Shown here: positions 53,999 through 63,440 of the stretch, in pieces
How the letters are laid out: each line of letters begins with the position of its first letter
Numbering within the stretch: position 1 is the first letter of the stretch
DNA from: Castellaniella sp.
Lineage (GTDB): Bacteria; Pseudomonadota; Gammaproteobacteria; Burkholderiales; Burkholderiaceae_B
Assembly (NCBI GenBank): GCA_019104865.1
Contig: JAHRWZ010000055.1
Coordinates: 62,001-126,000 of the forward strand
Direction of reading: 5' to 3'
Length of the DNA: 64,000 bases
The notes under the pieces: model-generated
Databases searched by the model: none
What the model was told of the DNA's origin: nothing
The model's input: only the letters and a program-made list of their open reading frames with translations
Made by a program: the position numbers and the translations under genes

Positions 53999-55891
53999 TC
54001 ACAGTTCCATCTGCATGCCCATCTCCACCACCCGGTTCGGCGGAATCTTGTAGAACCGGGTGGTGCGGCTGGCATTGCGCGCCATGAAGGCGAACAGGTG
54101 CCGCCGCCAGCTCTGATGCCACGGCAGGCGGCGCACCACGATGACGGTCTGACGAGACAGAAAATACGAAGTCTGCATCGGTTCCAGATTCAGTTCCGGA
54201 ACTTCGTGGCCGATCTGCTCCACGACCTGCGGTACGTTCGGTTCTTGCTTGAAACCCCACCGCGCAATGGCCTGCCAGCTGCTGCGGCTGACCCGCTCGA
54301 CCCTCAGCCGCTCGTTGAACGGCACATAAGGCTCGTCCGCCACCTCGATGGTCAGAAACAGCGCCTGTTCATGCAGCACCTTATTGTGTTTCAGATTGTG
54401 TAACAAGGCGGGCGGCACCGTACCCACGATCATGCTCATGAAGACCGCTGTTCCCGGCACCCGCGTCGGCGGGTAGGCTTCCAGCGATTCCATGAAGCTG
54501 ACCAGCGACTGATGGTCCCCGGCCAGGTTGTCGTGGATCCGCTGGCGGCCCTGCTTCCAGGTCACCATCAGCGTCAGCAGCGCAATCCCCACCACCAGCG
54601 GCAGCCAGCCACCCTCGTGCAGCTTGAGCGTGTTCGACAAGAACAGCAGCACGTCGATCACCAGAAACAACACGATCAGCGCCAGCCAGGCTACGCGCCG
54701 CGCGCCGCGTGAACTGCGCGGCAGTACCGCAAAGGCCAGCACGGACGTCATCAGCATGGTCCCGGTGACGGCGAACCCGTATGCATGCGCCAACCGGTCC
54801 GACGACCCGAAGGCCAGGATCAGCACCAGCACGGCAATCAACAGCAGCCAATTGACCCGGGGCAGATAAATCTGACCTTCTTCCTTGGCCGAGGTGTGCT
54901 GGATCACCATACGCGGCCAGTAGCCCAGCTGGACCGCCTGGCGGGTCATGGAGAACGCACCCGAAATAACCGACTGCGACGCGATCACCGTCGCCACCGT
55001 CGCCAAGCCGACCAGCGGGATCAGCCCCCAATCCGGGGCCAGCAGGAAAAACGGATTGCGGATCGCTGAGGGGTCGCTGAGCAGCAGGGCCCCCTGGCCG
55101 AAATAGCACAGCACCAGCGCGGGTAGAACCATGGCAAACCAGGCGCGGCGGATGGTGGGCCAGCCAAAATGCCCCATGTCCGCGTACAGAGCTTCCGCCC
55201 CGGTCAGGGCCAGTACCAGCGCTCCCAGCGCCAGGAAGGTCTGCCAGGGCGCATCGCCGATAAAACGCAGCGCCCAGACAGGATTGATCGCCTGCAACAC
55301 TTGCGGCTGCTCGAACACACGCCAGGCCCCGAGGATGCCCAGCGTCAGGAACCAGAGAAACATGACCGGACCAAAGAGCCTGCCCACCGTGCCGGTCCCC
55401 CGCGACTGGACCATGAAGAGCGCAACCAGCACCACCACCGAAATCGGCACGACCCAGGCATCGAGCCGATGCGACACGATCCCGATGCCTTCGACCGCCG
55501 ACAGCACGGAAATGGCCGGCGTTATCATGCTGTCGCCATAGAACAGACTGGCCCCGATCAGGCCCAGGAACGCCAGACGCCAGCGCGTGCGCTCCGGCCG
55601 CCCTCGCATGGCCAGTTCCATCAACGCCAGGGTTCCACCCTCTCCGCGGTTGTCGGCACGCAGGATACAGGTGACATATTTCACCGACACCACCACGATC
55701 AACATCCAGAAAAGAATCGACAGCATGCCCAGCACATGTTCGATATCCGGTTGCCCGGTCATCGACAGGGCGACCTTCATGGTGTACAGCGGGCTCGTGC
55801 CGATGTCGCCGTAGACGACGCCCAGTGCACCGATCAGCATGGCCGCCTGCGGGCCCTTGGAGTCCGTATCTTTCTGAGTGCTCATGGTCAT
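53999..55891 (-). CDS. kup: Potassium uptake protein Kup
   Basis: 630 residues (E. coli Kup 622). K+/H+ symporter with 12 N-terminal membrane segments and a soluble C-terminus. GALGVVYGDIGTSPLYTMK is the family signature; RADNRGEGGTLALMELA and FYGDSMITPAISVLSAVEG follow. The ATG at 55891 is chosen because it overlaps the kinase stop as ATGA, implying translational coupling; another ATG is two codons later. Third gene of a regulator-kinase-kup operon. Confidence 0.93.
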   Translation of the reverse strand: MTMSTQKDTDSKGPQAAMLIGALGVVYGDIGTSPLYTMKVALSMTGQPDIEHVLGMLSILFWMLIVVVSVKYVTCILRADNRGEGGTLALMELAMRGRPERTRWRLAFLGLIGASLFYGDSMITPAISVLSAVEGIGIVSHRLDAWVVPISVVVLVALFMVQSRGTGTVGRLFGPVMFLWFLTLGILGAWRVFEQPQVLQAINPVWALRFIGDAPWQTFLALGALVLALTGAEALYADMGHFGWPTIRRAWFAMVLPALVLCYFGQGALLLSDPSAIRNPFFLLAPDWGLIPLVGLATVATVIASQSVISGAFSMTRQAVQLGYWPRMVIQHTSAKEEGQIYLPRVNWLLLIAVLVLILAFGSSDRLAHAYGFAVTGTMLMTSVLAFAVLPRSSRGARRVAWLALIVLFLVIDVLLFLSNTLKLHEGGWLPLVVGIALLTLMVTWKQGRQRIHDNLAGDHQSLVSFMESLEAYPPTRVPGTAVFMSMIVGTVPPALLHNLKHNKVLHEQALFLTIEVADEPYVPFNERLRVERVSRSSWQAIARWGFKQEPNVPQVVEQIGHEVPELNLEPMQTSYFLSRQTVIVVRRLPWHQSWRRHLFAFMARNASRTTRFYKIPPNRVVEMGMQMEL

Positions 55892-57015
55892 TCGGCCCGT
55901 GTCAGGCAAGCCCCCCGCCAGGGGCCGGGAAAAATCAGGGTGATCCGTGTCCCCGCGAAGGCGGGACGGCTGATGACTTTCCACCAGGCGCCATGCGCCC
56001 GGGCGATCTCGCGCACGATCGCCAGACCCAGGCCGGATCCCCCCGGGCCCGCATCGGCCGCCCGATAGAAAGCCTCGAAGACCCGCTCGATATCGTCCAC
56101 CTGGATGCCGGAGCCGTCGTCCTCGACGGAAAACGACGGCGGGTTCGCCATGACGCGCAGCTGAATCAGCCGGGCGCCCACGCCGTAGCGCAGGGCATTA
56201 TCGATCAGATTGCCCAACAGTTCGCCCAGCAGGACCGGATCGCCGTCCACCCAGACCGGTTCGTCGGGCGCGGCCAGTTGCAGGTCGATCGATCGATCAC
56301 GCGCCCGGTCCAGCCATTCGGATCCGGCCTGACGCATCCATTCGCACAGGTCCAGGCGCACGAAACTGTCCTGGGGACGGGAGGCATGGTCCGCGCGGGC
56401 CAGCACCAGCAACTGCTGCCCCATGCGGATCATGTGGTCGGTGACTTTCTTGATCCGGCCCGCCCGCACTCGGATGTCATCGGGCAGATCCTGGCCCAGC
56501 ATCAGCTCGGATTCGAGCTTCAGCCCGGCCAGAGGGGTGCGCAACTGATGGGCGGCATGGCCGACGAAGCGGCGCTGCGCCTGCACGGAATCGTCCAGCC
56601 GCACGAGCAGATCGTTGAAATGCAGCACCAGGGGGGCGACCTCGCTGGGCAACCCTGCCAGATCCAGCGGCTGAAGGTCCTCGATCGACCGCTGGCGGAT
56701 CTGATCCGCCAGCCGGTTGATGGAGCTGAGCTCGTGGCGGATCCCGGAAATCAGCACCCAGACGAACAGCACCACCAGCAAGCCCTGCGTCAGCAGCATC
56801 ACCCAGAACAGATCGCGCAGCAACCAGGACTGGGGGTTGATGACCCCGGTCATGAACCAGGTCGCCAGCAGATCGATTGCGACCAGGATGAAGAAGGCCG
56901 GCAGCAGACGCCGGACCAGCCGGCGCGCGAGGGAGTCCTGGGGCATCAGATGTTCGAACAGCCCCAGCGCGCGGCGATCCTGGCGGGGATCGGATGCGAC
57001 GGACCTATTGGGCAC
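55888..57015 (-). CDS. Sensor histidine kinase (TctE/QseC-like)
   Basis: 375 residues. Two membrane segments (about residues 40-60 and 75-100), with only a short periplasmic loop between them, then a HAMP-like linker, the His box VGHAAHQLRTPLAGLK, N box GNLIDNALRYG, and GSGLGLAIV. The GTG at 57015 overlaps the response-regulator gene; an ATG at 56946 is possible. The short loop argues against a large-ligand sensor; membrane or cytoplasmic signals such as ion level or turgor are more likely. Confidence 0.87.
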   Translation of the reverse strand: MPNRSVASDPRQDRRALGLFEHLMPQDSLARRLVRRLLPAFFILVAIDLLATWFMTGVINPQSWLLRDLFWVMLLTQGLLVVLFVWVLISGIRHELSSINRLADQIRQRSIEDLQPLDLAGLPSEVAPLVLHFNDLLVRLDDSVQAQRRFVGHAAHQLRTPLAGLKLESELMLGQDLPDDIRVRAGRIKKVTDHMIRMGQQLLVLARADHASRPQDSFVRLDLCEWMRQAGSEWLDRARDRSIDLQLAAPDEPVWVDGDPVLLGELLGNLIDNALRYGVGARLIQLRVMANPPSFSVEDDGSGIQVDDIERVFEAFYRAADAGPGGSGLGLAIVREIARAHGAWWKVISRPAFAGTRITLIFPGPWRGACLTRAE

Positions 57016-57679
57016 GTTCAATGTCGAGCAGATAGCCGAAGCCGCGCACGGTCTGAATGCTGGCCCCGGTCCCGTCAAGACGCTTTCGCAGACGATAGAC
57101 ATAGACCTCGACCGCATTTTCGCTGAAGTCGGCATCCCAGGCCGACAGGGAACTGACGATCTGCTGTTTGGTGACGACCCGGCCGGGCCGGGCCATCAGC
57201 ATTTCGAGAACGGACAATTCGCGCACGGACAACGCAAGCCGTTTGCCGTCGACACGGATCTGCCGGCCCACGGTATCGAAGGCCAACGGCCCGCATTCGA
57301 GAATGGTCTGGGCCTGGCCCGAATGACGGCGCGCCAGCGCGCGCACCCGTGCGGCCAGTTCGGCGAGTTCGAAGGGTTTGGTGACGTAGTCATCGGCGCC
57401 GGCGTCCAGGCCGGCGACCCGGTCTTCCAGGCCGTCGCGCGCTGTCAGGATCAGGACCGGCTCCTGGAAGCCATTGGCGCGCAGACGCTGCAGGACTTCC
57501 AGACCGCTGAGGCCCGGCAGATTGAGATCCAGCAGCAGCAGGCCGTAGGCCTGACCGGCGACCGCGCCCTCGACCCGGTCGCCCGTCTGCAGCCAGTCGA
57601 CGGCATAGCCCTGGCCGCTGAGGAATTCCTGGACTGCGTGGCCCAGTGTGGTGTCGTCTTCGATGACTAGAACTCGCAT
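57005..57679 (-). CDS. OmpR-family response regulator
   Basis: 224 residues. Receiver domain (MRVLVIEDDTTLGHAVQEFL, Asp in LLLLDLNLPGLSG, Lys in VTKPFE) and winged-helix domain (VSSLSAWDADFSENAVEVYVYRLRKRL as joined blocks). Close in pattern to QseB/TctD regulators. First gene of the operon with the kinase (11-bp overlap) and kup, so it may control potassium uptake. Confidence 0.9.
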   Translation of the reverse strand: MRVLVIEDDTTLGHAVQEFLSGQGYAVDWLQTGDRVEGAVAGQAYGLLLLDLNLPGLSGLEVLQRLRANGFQEPVLILTARDGLEDRVAGLDAGADDYVTKPFELAELAARVRALARRHSGQAQTILECGPLAFDTVGRQIRVDGKRLALSVRELSVLEMLMARPGRVVTKQQIVSSLSAWDADFSENAVEVYVYRLRKRLDGTGASIQTVRGFGYLLDIERAQ

Positions 57680-57764
57680 GGGGTGATTCTAGCCTGAAGA
57701 CGTCATGACAAGTCACTGGTGCGCGCCGCTCGTTACATAGCTGACAGGCGCTTGAAACGCGGCT

Positions 57765-58283
57765 TCAACGGGCCGGGGAAGCCGCGCCAGCGGTGTGCGC
57801 GGACGCCTTGGCGGCGGTCGGCACGGCCGCTGTTCCCACGTCCTGCGGCACGGGCCCGGACACAGGCGTGGGGGCTGGCTGCGTGACGAATCCCAGCCGC
57901 TTCATGCCGGCGCGCCGTGCCGCCCCCATGACCTGCGCGAGTTCGCCATAGCGCGTATCCACGTCGGCACGGATGCGCACCTCCGGCTGTGGATCAGCGC
58001 CGGCCTCGGCTGTGAACCGGGACTCCAGTTCGTCCAGTGCCACCGGCTGCTCGTTCCAGAACAGGGTACCGGCGGCGTCGATCGCCAGATCGATGATCTC
58101 GGGCCGCTGTTCCACCGGCTGAGCCGTCACCTGAGGCACGTTGATCCGGATCGAATGGCTGAGCAGGGGCGCCGTGATGATGAAGATCACCAGCAGCACC
58201 AACATCACATCGATGAGCGGCACCATGTTGATTTCCGACAGGGTCGTGCCGGTTCCCTTGGAATCGAAGCTGCCGAATGCCAT
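57765..58283 (-). CDS. exbD: TonB energising protein ExbD
   Basis: 172 residues. One N-terminal membrane segment with the essential Asp (EINMVPLIDVMLVLLVIFII) and a periplasmic domain. Works with ExbB to convert the proton gradient into TonB motion. The C-terminal tail after about residue 140 is long and Ala/Pro-rich. Starts 1 bp after the exbB stop. Confidence 0.92.
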   Translation of the reverse strand: MAFGSFDSKGTGTTLSEINMVPLIDVMLVLLVIFIITAPLLSHSIRINVPQVTAQPVEQRPEIIDLAIDAAGTLFWNEQPVALDELESRFTAEAGADPQPEVRIRADVDTRYGELAQVMGAARRAGMKRLGFVTQPAPTPVSGPVPQDVGTAAVPTAAKASAHTAGAASPAR

Positions 58284-58284
58284 G

Positions 58285-59181
58285 TCAGTTTCCCCGGGCG
58301 CTGGCCAGGCTGATGTGGCGGCCCTGGCGTTCGTGAGCGCCATCGTCCACCGGTTGCCCGGTCGTCAGAAAGGTGAACAGGTCATGGGCAAAGGCGTCGA
58401 TTTGCGCCAGATAGACCCGGTTCAGGCGGACAAAGGCGTTGTAGGCCAGCACCGCCGGAATCGCCACCGCCAGCCCCAGGCCGGTCATGATCAGGGCCTC
58501 GCCCACCGGCCCGGCGATGCGGTTGATGGTGACCCCATCAGCCATGCTGATGCTCAGCAGGGCATGGTAGACCCCCCAGACCGTCCCGAAAAGTCCGACG
58601 AACGGCGCGGTGGACCCCACCGAGGCCAGCACCGTCAGGCCGTTTTCCAGCCGCGCGGTTTCCTCGTCGATCACCTTGCGGATCGTGCGCGTCACGAAAG
58701 CCGCCGTCGAACCGCTTTCCTCGAGCTTCAGCGCGCCATACTTCGCGTGGTGCTTCTGCGCATGGATGGCGTGGCTGGCCAGACGGGCAAACGGTTCGTC
58801 AGCCCCATGGGTGGAGATCTCGTTTTCCACCTGTTCCAGCGAACTGGCCGCCCAGAACTCGGACAGGAATTTCTTCGAACGCTGCCGGATGCGCAGATGC
58901 GTGAATCCCTTCATCAGGATCAGATACCAGCTGGCCAGCGACATCAGCAGCAGAAAGACAAACAGCGACTTGCCCACGGCATCGCTTTGCCCGATGAAAT
59001 GCAGCACGCCCTGGCTGCCCGCTGCCAGCTCGGCGGCCTGCGCGGCTGCTGCGACCGGGGCCACTGCGGCGGCAGCACCGGAGGTCGCCGCGGCGGCGGC
59101 ATGCACGGCACCCGCCGCCGTTTCCGGCCCCACCGCCTGTGCCAGCGCCAGCATCGCGCCGCCGATCAGATCGATCATCAT
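58285..59181 (-). CDS. exbB: TonB energising protein ExbB
   Basis: 298 residues. MotA/TolQ/ExbB family with three membrane segments; the conserved VGSTAPFVGLFGTVWGVYHAL and GLGLAVAIPAVLAYN form the proton path. An Ala-rich N-terminal extension of about 60 residues precedes the first segment and may face the periplasm. Middle gene of tonB-exbB-exbD. Confidence 0.92.
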   Translation of the reverse strand: MMIDLIGGAMLALAQAVGPETAAGAVHAAAAATSGAAAAVAPVAAAAQAAELAAGSQGVLHFIGQSDAVGKSLFVFLLLMSLASWYLILMKGFTHLRIRQRSKKFLSEFWAASSLEQVENEISTHGADEPFARLASHAIHAQKHHAKYGALKLEESGSTAAFVTRTIRKVIDEETARLENGLTVLASVGSTAPFVGLFGTVWGVYHALLSISMADGVTINRIAGPVGEALIMTGLGLAVAIPAVLAYNAFVRLNRVYLAQIDAFAHDLFTFLTTGQPVDDGAHERQGRHISLASARGN

Positions 59182-59209
59182 GTTTTTGGACTCCTGTCAG
59201 GAAACTGAC

Positions 59210-60073
59210 CTACAAAACGAAATCGAACGGAATATCCACGAGCGCCTTGTAGGCGATGCCGTTTTCCGTGTAAGGACGAAACCGCGCCTGCCGCATGGCC
59301 TGGGCGGCCGCCTCGTCCAGGCGCTCGTATCCCGACGAGCGCTGGACCTTGACCTGGGCCACGTGGCCTTCAGGGGAAATCAGCACGCGCAGCACCACCC
59401 GTCCCTGCTCGCCGCGCCGCTGCGAGACACGTGGATAGGCGGGACTCGGACGCTTGCCCAGGTAATCCACCTGGCCGATCACGCGCGGCCGATCCGGGTC
59501 CACCGCGCGGCTTTCACCATGCGCCTGAGCCGACTGCGGGGCACCACCGGGCTGCACATCCTTCGATGCCTTGCTGTCAGCTGGCTGCCCGGCTGTGCCG
59601 CTCTGTGGCTGGGCTTCCAGCTGCGGCTTGGGCGCGGGTCGTGGCTTGGGCCTGGGTTCCGGTTTCGATTTGGGCTTGGGCTTGGGCTTGGGTTCAGGCT
59701 GCGGCTTGGGCGGGGGCGCCTCGGTGATCGATCCCGGCTCTGGTTCATCCACCACGGGTTCGGGCGGCGCTTCAGCCACTGGCTTTACCTCGGGTTCCAC
59801 CACAGGTTCGGGCTCGATGACGGGATCCGGCTCTGTCGGATGGCCAACGGTCCGCGCTTCTGGTGAAGCGCTGGCCGGCTTGGCCGCCGGCGCGGGTTCG
59901 ACCGCGGGACCAAGTTCCACAAACTGCACATCCAGCGCATCAGGTTGCCCCAAGGCAACCTGAGCCACGGGTGCGGACAGGATCATCGCCAGCACAGCCG
60001 CATGCAACCCCAGCGCCACACCAGCGGCTGCCAGCTTCAACCAGGGAAAACGCGAGGAAGGACCCAAACCCAT
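59210..60073 (-). CDS. tonB: TonB
   Basis: 287 residues. N-terminal membrane anchor (residues about 8-30), a long Pro/Glu/Lys-rich spacer (about 60-175, with repeated PEP and PKP units), and the TonB C-terminal domain (PAYPRVSQRRGEQGRVVLRV, RSSGYERLDEAAAQAMRQARF). It transmits energy to outer-membrane siderophore and vitamin receptors. A Fur box lies 41 bp before its start. Confidence 0.93.
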   Translation of the reverse strand: MGLGPSSRFPWLKLAAAGVALGLHAAVLAMILSAPVAQVALGQPDALDVQFVELGPAVEPAPAAKPASASPEARTVGHPTEPDPVIEPEPVVEPEVKPVAEAPPEPVVDEPEPGSITEAPPPKPQPEPKPKPKPKSKPEPRPKPRPAPKPQLEAQPQSGTAGQPADSKASKDVQPGGAPQSAQAHGESRAVDPDRPRVIGQVDYLGKRPSPAYPRVSQRRGEQGRVVLRVLISPEGHVAQVKVQRSSGYERLDEAAAQAMRQARFRPYTENGIAYKALVDIPFDFVL

Positions 60074-60113
60074 GAATCTAATGCCACTTCAATAAAGGCG
60101 GGATGTTATCAGT

Positions 60114-60132
60114 AATGAAAACTATTCTCAAT
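60114..60132. promoter_or_regulatory. Fur box upstream of tonB
   Basis: AATGAAAACTATTCTCAAT (19 bp) matches the Fur consensus well (inverted AATGAAAA/TTCTCAAT). It lies between tonB and the divergent NEW3 gene, nearer tonB. Iron repression of tonB-exbB-exbD is expected. Confidence 0.7.
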
Positions 60133-60255
60133 GTCGATTGAACGAATCCAATAATTTTCCTCCACTTCCAACTCGAATGTGGAAACAAAGTCACACACTT
60201 CTGATGAAACTCAAACACTGAATCACGAGTCCCTTGAGTCTGGAGACCGGATTCA

Positions 60256-61455
60256 ATGCCGATCAATCATAAGAGGCCACAAAAAATCATGCCTAGAATG
60301 CTAATAGCCCTGTGGGCGGCGGCCCTATGCGCCCTGAGCTTCCAGACCGCCGCGCTGGCTGCCGACACCATCCCGCCAGGCATCTACCTGTCCACCGACT
60401 TCCCTTCCCTGACGCTGAAGGCGGGCGAGACATCCAGCATCCCCCTGAACCTGCGCAACCAGGCCATGCCCCCTGAACCGCTGGCCTTGTCCCTGGATGG
60501 GGTGCCCAAGGGCTGGAAGGCCACCCTGCTGGGAGACGGCCGGCCCGTCGAGTCCGCCATGCCGGGCAGCAATCAGACCCTGTCCCTGAAGTTGCGGCTG
60601 GACATCCCCAAAGGCGAAGCCCAACAGCAGGGCACCCTCACGGTGCATGCCGACAGCAGCCAGCATCATCTGAGCCTGCCTATCGGCATCACCCTGGCGA
60701 AACAACTGCCGGCGCAATTGTCGGTCCAACCCGACCTGCCCCAGCTGTCCGGCTCCGCCCGCACTTCGTTTGACTACCAGCTGACCATCCGGAACGACAG
60801 CGGCCAGGACGTCCTGGCCGCCCTGACCGCCAGCGCCCCCGGATACTTCGATACCTCGTTCACCGAAGGCTACGGCAGCCAGCAGATCAGCGCGGTGCCC
60901 ATCAAGGCCGGCGAATCCAAAAACGTGAAGCTGCACGTGCGCCCACCCGCATCTGCGAAATCGGGCGAACACGACATCCAGGTCAAGGTCGCGGCCGACG
61001 GCGCGCAGGCCGCCACGGACCTGAAGCTGAACATCACCGGCCAGCCGGCCCTGGACCTGTCGGGCCGCGACGGCCTGATGAGCGCGGGCGCCCAGATCGG
61101 CGCCACCAGCACCATTCCACTGGAACTGCATAACGGCGGCACGGCCGCCGCCCAGGACATCAAGCTGGAAGGCACGGCGCCGTCAGGCTGGAAGATCGAC
61201 TTCAAACCTGAACAGGTGGCCCTGCTGGAACCTGGCAAGACGACCGAAGTCCAGGCCCGCATCACGCCGTCCGCGCAATCGCTGGCTGGCGACTACATGG
61301 TGAAGCTGCATGCAAGGTCCGAAGGCCAGTCGGCCGACGGCGACCTGCGGGTATCGGTCACGACGTCGGGCCTGTGGGGCGTCAGCGGCGCCATCCTGAT
61401 CGCCGTCGCCCTGCTGATCCTGATCGGTGCCGTGGCCCGGTACGGCCGCCGCTGA
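60256..61455 (+). CDS. Membrane-anchored NEW3-domain protein
   Basis: 399 residues. Signal peptide (about 15-36, ending AALAA-D), a series of beta-sandwich repeats, including NEW3-like segments (SVPLNLRNQ-type and IPLELHNGGTAAAQDIKLEG; PSGWKIDFKPEQVALLEPGK), and a C-terminal membrane anchor (LWGVSGAILIAVALLILIGAVA). An ATG at 60256 is used; one at 60289 or 60298 may be the true start. It forms an operon with the following ATPase and permease and probably acts as their periplasmic partner. Confidence 0.82.
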   Translation: MPINHKRPQKIMPRMLIALWAAALCALSFQTAALAADTIPPGIYLSTDFPSLTLKAGETSSIPLNLRNQAMPPEPLALSLDGVPKGWKATLLGDGRPVESAMPGSNQTLSLKLRLDIPKGEAQQQGTLTVHADSSQHHLSLPIGITLAKQLPAQLSVQPDLPQLSGSARTSFDYQLTIRNDSGQDVLAALTASAPGYFDTSFTEGYGSQQISAVPIKAGESKNVKLHVRPPASAKSGEHDIQVKVAADGAQAATDLKLNITGQPALDLSGRDGLMSAGAQIGATSTIPLELHNGGTAAAQDIKLEGTAPSGWKIDFKPEQVALLEPGKTTEVQARITPSAQSLAGDYMVKLHARSEGQSADGDLRVSVTTSGLWGVSGAILIAVALLILIGAVARYGRR

Positions 61456-61466
61456 GCGGGCCTGCC

Positions 61467-62435
61467 ATGAACGGACCCGCTACCACTCCGATGGCAGGAG
61501 ACACCCCGGCCATCGCCGCCCAGGGGCTAGGCAAGGACTACGGATCGCGCACCGTCGTGCAGGCGCTGAATTTCGAAGTGCGGCGCGGCGAGGTCTTCGG
61601 CCTGCTGGGCCCCAACGGGGCCGGCAAGACCACGACCATCCTGATGCTGCTGGGCCTGACCGAGGCCACCCGGGGCCAGGTCCGCGTCCTGGGCGAGGAC
61701 CCCTGGCGCAATCCCCTGGCCGTCAAGCGCCATGTCGGCTATATGCCTGATTCCGTGGGGTTCTACGACCACCTGAGCGCCCGCGACAACCTGCGCTACA
61801 CCGCCCGGCTGCTCGGCATCCCAATGGACGAGCGCGACGCGCGCATTGAGCAAGCCCTGGGACGCGTCCAGCTGGCCGATCGTGTCGACCAGCGTGTGGG
61901 GGCGTTCTCCCATGGCATGCGCCGCCGCCTGGGCCTGGCCGAGATCCTGCTGAAGCAAGCCGCCATCGCCGTTCTGGACGAACCGACCTCCGGACTGGAT
62001 CCGCAATCCACGGAATCGTTTCTGCGCCTGATTGAATCCCTGCGCGACGATGGCGTCACCGTGCTGCTGTCGTCCCACCTGCTGGACCAGATGCAGCGCA
62101 TCTGCGACCGGGTCGCGCTGTTCAATACGGGGCGCATCGCCCTGATGGGGCCGGTGCAGGCCCTGGCCCGACAGGTACTGGGCGGCCACAGCCACGAAGT
62201 GCACATTCACGCCGATGGCCCCGACATCCAGGCGGTCCTGGCTGCCGTCCCCGGCGTCGGCAGCGTGCGCCTCGACGCACCCGGCCACTACGTCCTGCAG
62301 GCCGAAAGCGACGTGCGCGCCCAGGCCGCACAGGCTGCCGTGGTGGCCGGCGCGCAGCTGCGCGATCTGACCGTGGACTCCCCCAGCCTGGAGCGCATCT
62401 ACCGGCAGACCTTCACCAAGGATTCCCCGACATGA
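61467..62435 (+). CDS. ABC transporter ATPase, NosF/CcmA-like
   Basis: 322 residues. Walker A GPNGAGKTTT, signature FSHGMRRRLGLAEIL (degenerate LSGGQ, common in this ABC-2 group), Walker B AVLDEPTSGLDPQS, switch His in SSHLLDQM. A C-terminal domain of about 85 residues follows. It starts 11 bp after the NEW3 gene and overlaps the permease by 4 bp. Confidence 0.88.
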   Translation: MNGPATTPMAGDTPAIAAQGLGKDYGSRTVVQALNFEVRRGEVFGLLGPNGAGKTTTILMLLGLTEATRGQVRVLGEDPWRNPLAVKRHVGYMPDSVGFYDHLSARDNLRYTARLLGIPMDERDARIEQALGRVQLADRVDQRVGAFSHGMRRRLGLAEILLKQAAIAVLDEPTSGLDPQSTESFLRLIESLRDDGVTVLLSSHLLDQMQRICDRVALFNTGRIALMGPVQALARQVLGGHSHEVHIHADGPDIQAVLAAVPGVGSVRLDAPGHYVLQAESDVRAQAAQAAVVAGAQLRDLTVDSPSLERIYRQTFTKDSPT

Positions 62436-63400
62436 GCACACCCCGCCTGGGATCGCCCTGGCACGGCCTAGGCGCCGTCCTGTCCAAGGAACTGGCCGAC
62501 CATCTGGGCAGCGCCCGCATGCGGCTGCTGGAATGGCTGATCGTGCTGACGGCCGCCGCAGCCCTATATAGCGCCATCGAAGGGATTCGCCAGACGACCT
62601 CGTCGGATCCCTTCGTCTTCCTGCGCCTGTTCACCGACGCCCGCGCCCCCCTGCCCTCGTTCGCCGCGCTGCTGGGGTTTCTGATTCCGCTGGTCGCCAT
62701 CGGCCTGGGCTTCGACGCCATCAATGGCGAATACAGCCGCCGTACACTCAGCCGCATCCTGTCGCAGCCCATCTACCGCGACGCCCTGCTGCTGGGCAAA
62801 TTCCTGGCCGGCCTGGCGGCCCTGGCCATCTGCCTGGTGTGCCTGTGGCTGCTGGTGATGGGCGCAGGCCTGATCCTGCTGGGCGTGCCCCCCAGCGGCG
62901 AGGAAGTCCTGCGGTCCCTGGCCTTCCTGATCGCAGCGCTGGCCTATGCCGGCGTCTGGCTGGCCGTGGCGCTGCTGTGCTCGATCCTGTTCCGCTCGGC
63001 ATCCACGTCCGCCCTGGTGGCGCTGGGCCTGTGGCTGTTCTGCGCCCTGTTGTGGCCGATGCTGGCTCCGGCCCTGGCCCAGGCCATCGCCCCGCCTGAT
63101 CTGCTGACGCTGATGAGCGGCGGCGTGGACCTGCATACCGTCGCCTGGCAGCGCAGCCTGCTGCTCCTGTCGCCCGCCACCCTGTTCAGCGATACCGCCA
63201 TCACCCTGCTGAGCCCCGCCACCCGCACCCTGGGGCCGGTCTTCCTGTCGCAGCTGCAGGGAGCCCTATTGGGCAGCCCCCTGCCTCTGTCGGAAAGCCT
63301 GGCAATCGTGTGGCCGCAGTTCACCGGACTGATCGCCGCCGTGGTGGTGCTGTTCACGGCCGGGTATGTAGCGTTTCAGAGGCAGGAGGTACGGGCGTGA
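62432..63400 (+). CDS. ABC-2 type permease, NosY-like
   Basis: 322 residues with about six hydrophobic segments; a large first loop, and the block GFDAINGEYSRRTLSRILSQP followed by YRDALLLGKFLAGL, as in NosY/GldF permeases. With the NEW3 protein and the ATPase it forms a three-part system similar in layout to NosDFY, which matures N2O reductase. No nos genes are visible here, so the client is unknown. Confidence 0.85.
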   Translation: MSTPRLGSPWHGLGAVLSKELADHLGSARMRLLEWLIVLTAAAALYSAIEGIRQTTSSDPFVFLRLFTDARAPLPSFAALLGFLIPLVAIGLGFDAINGEYSRRTLSRILSQPIYRDALLLGKFLAGLAALAICLVCLWLLVMGAGLILLGVPPSGEEVLRSLAFLIAALAYAGVWLAVALLCSILFRSASTSALVALGLWLFCALLWPMLAPALAQAIAPPDLLTLMSGGVDLHTVAWQRSLLLLSPATLFSDTAITLLSPATRTLGPVFLSQLQGALLGSPLPLSESLAIVWPQFTGLIAAVVVLFTAGYVAFQRQEVRA

Positions 63401-63440
63401 ACATGCGCGGATGCAGGCCACCTCAGCGAGGACAGGCACC

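Noticed and set aside
59640..59780. Short repeated Pro/Glu/Lys codons as a tandem repeat or CRISPR-like array
   Set aside because: It is the normal proline-rich spacer of TonB; repeats are irregular and within the reading frame.
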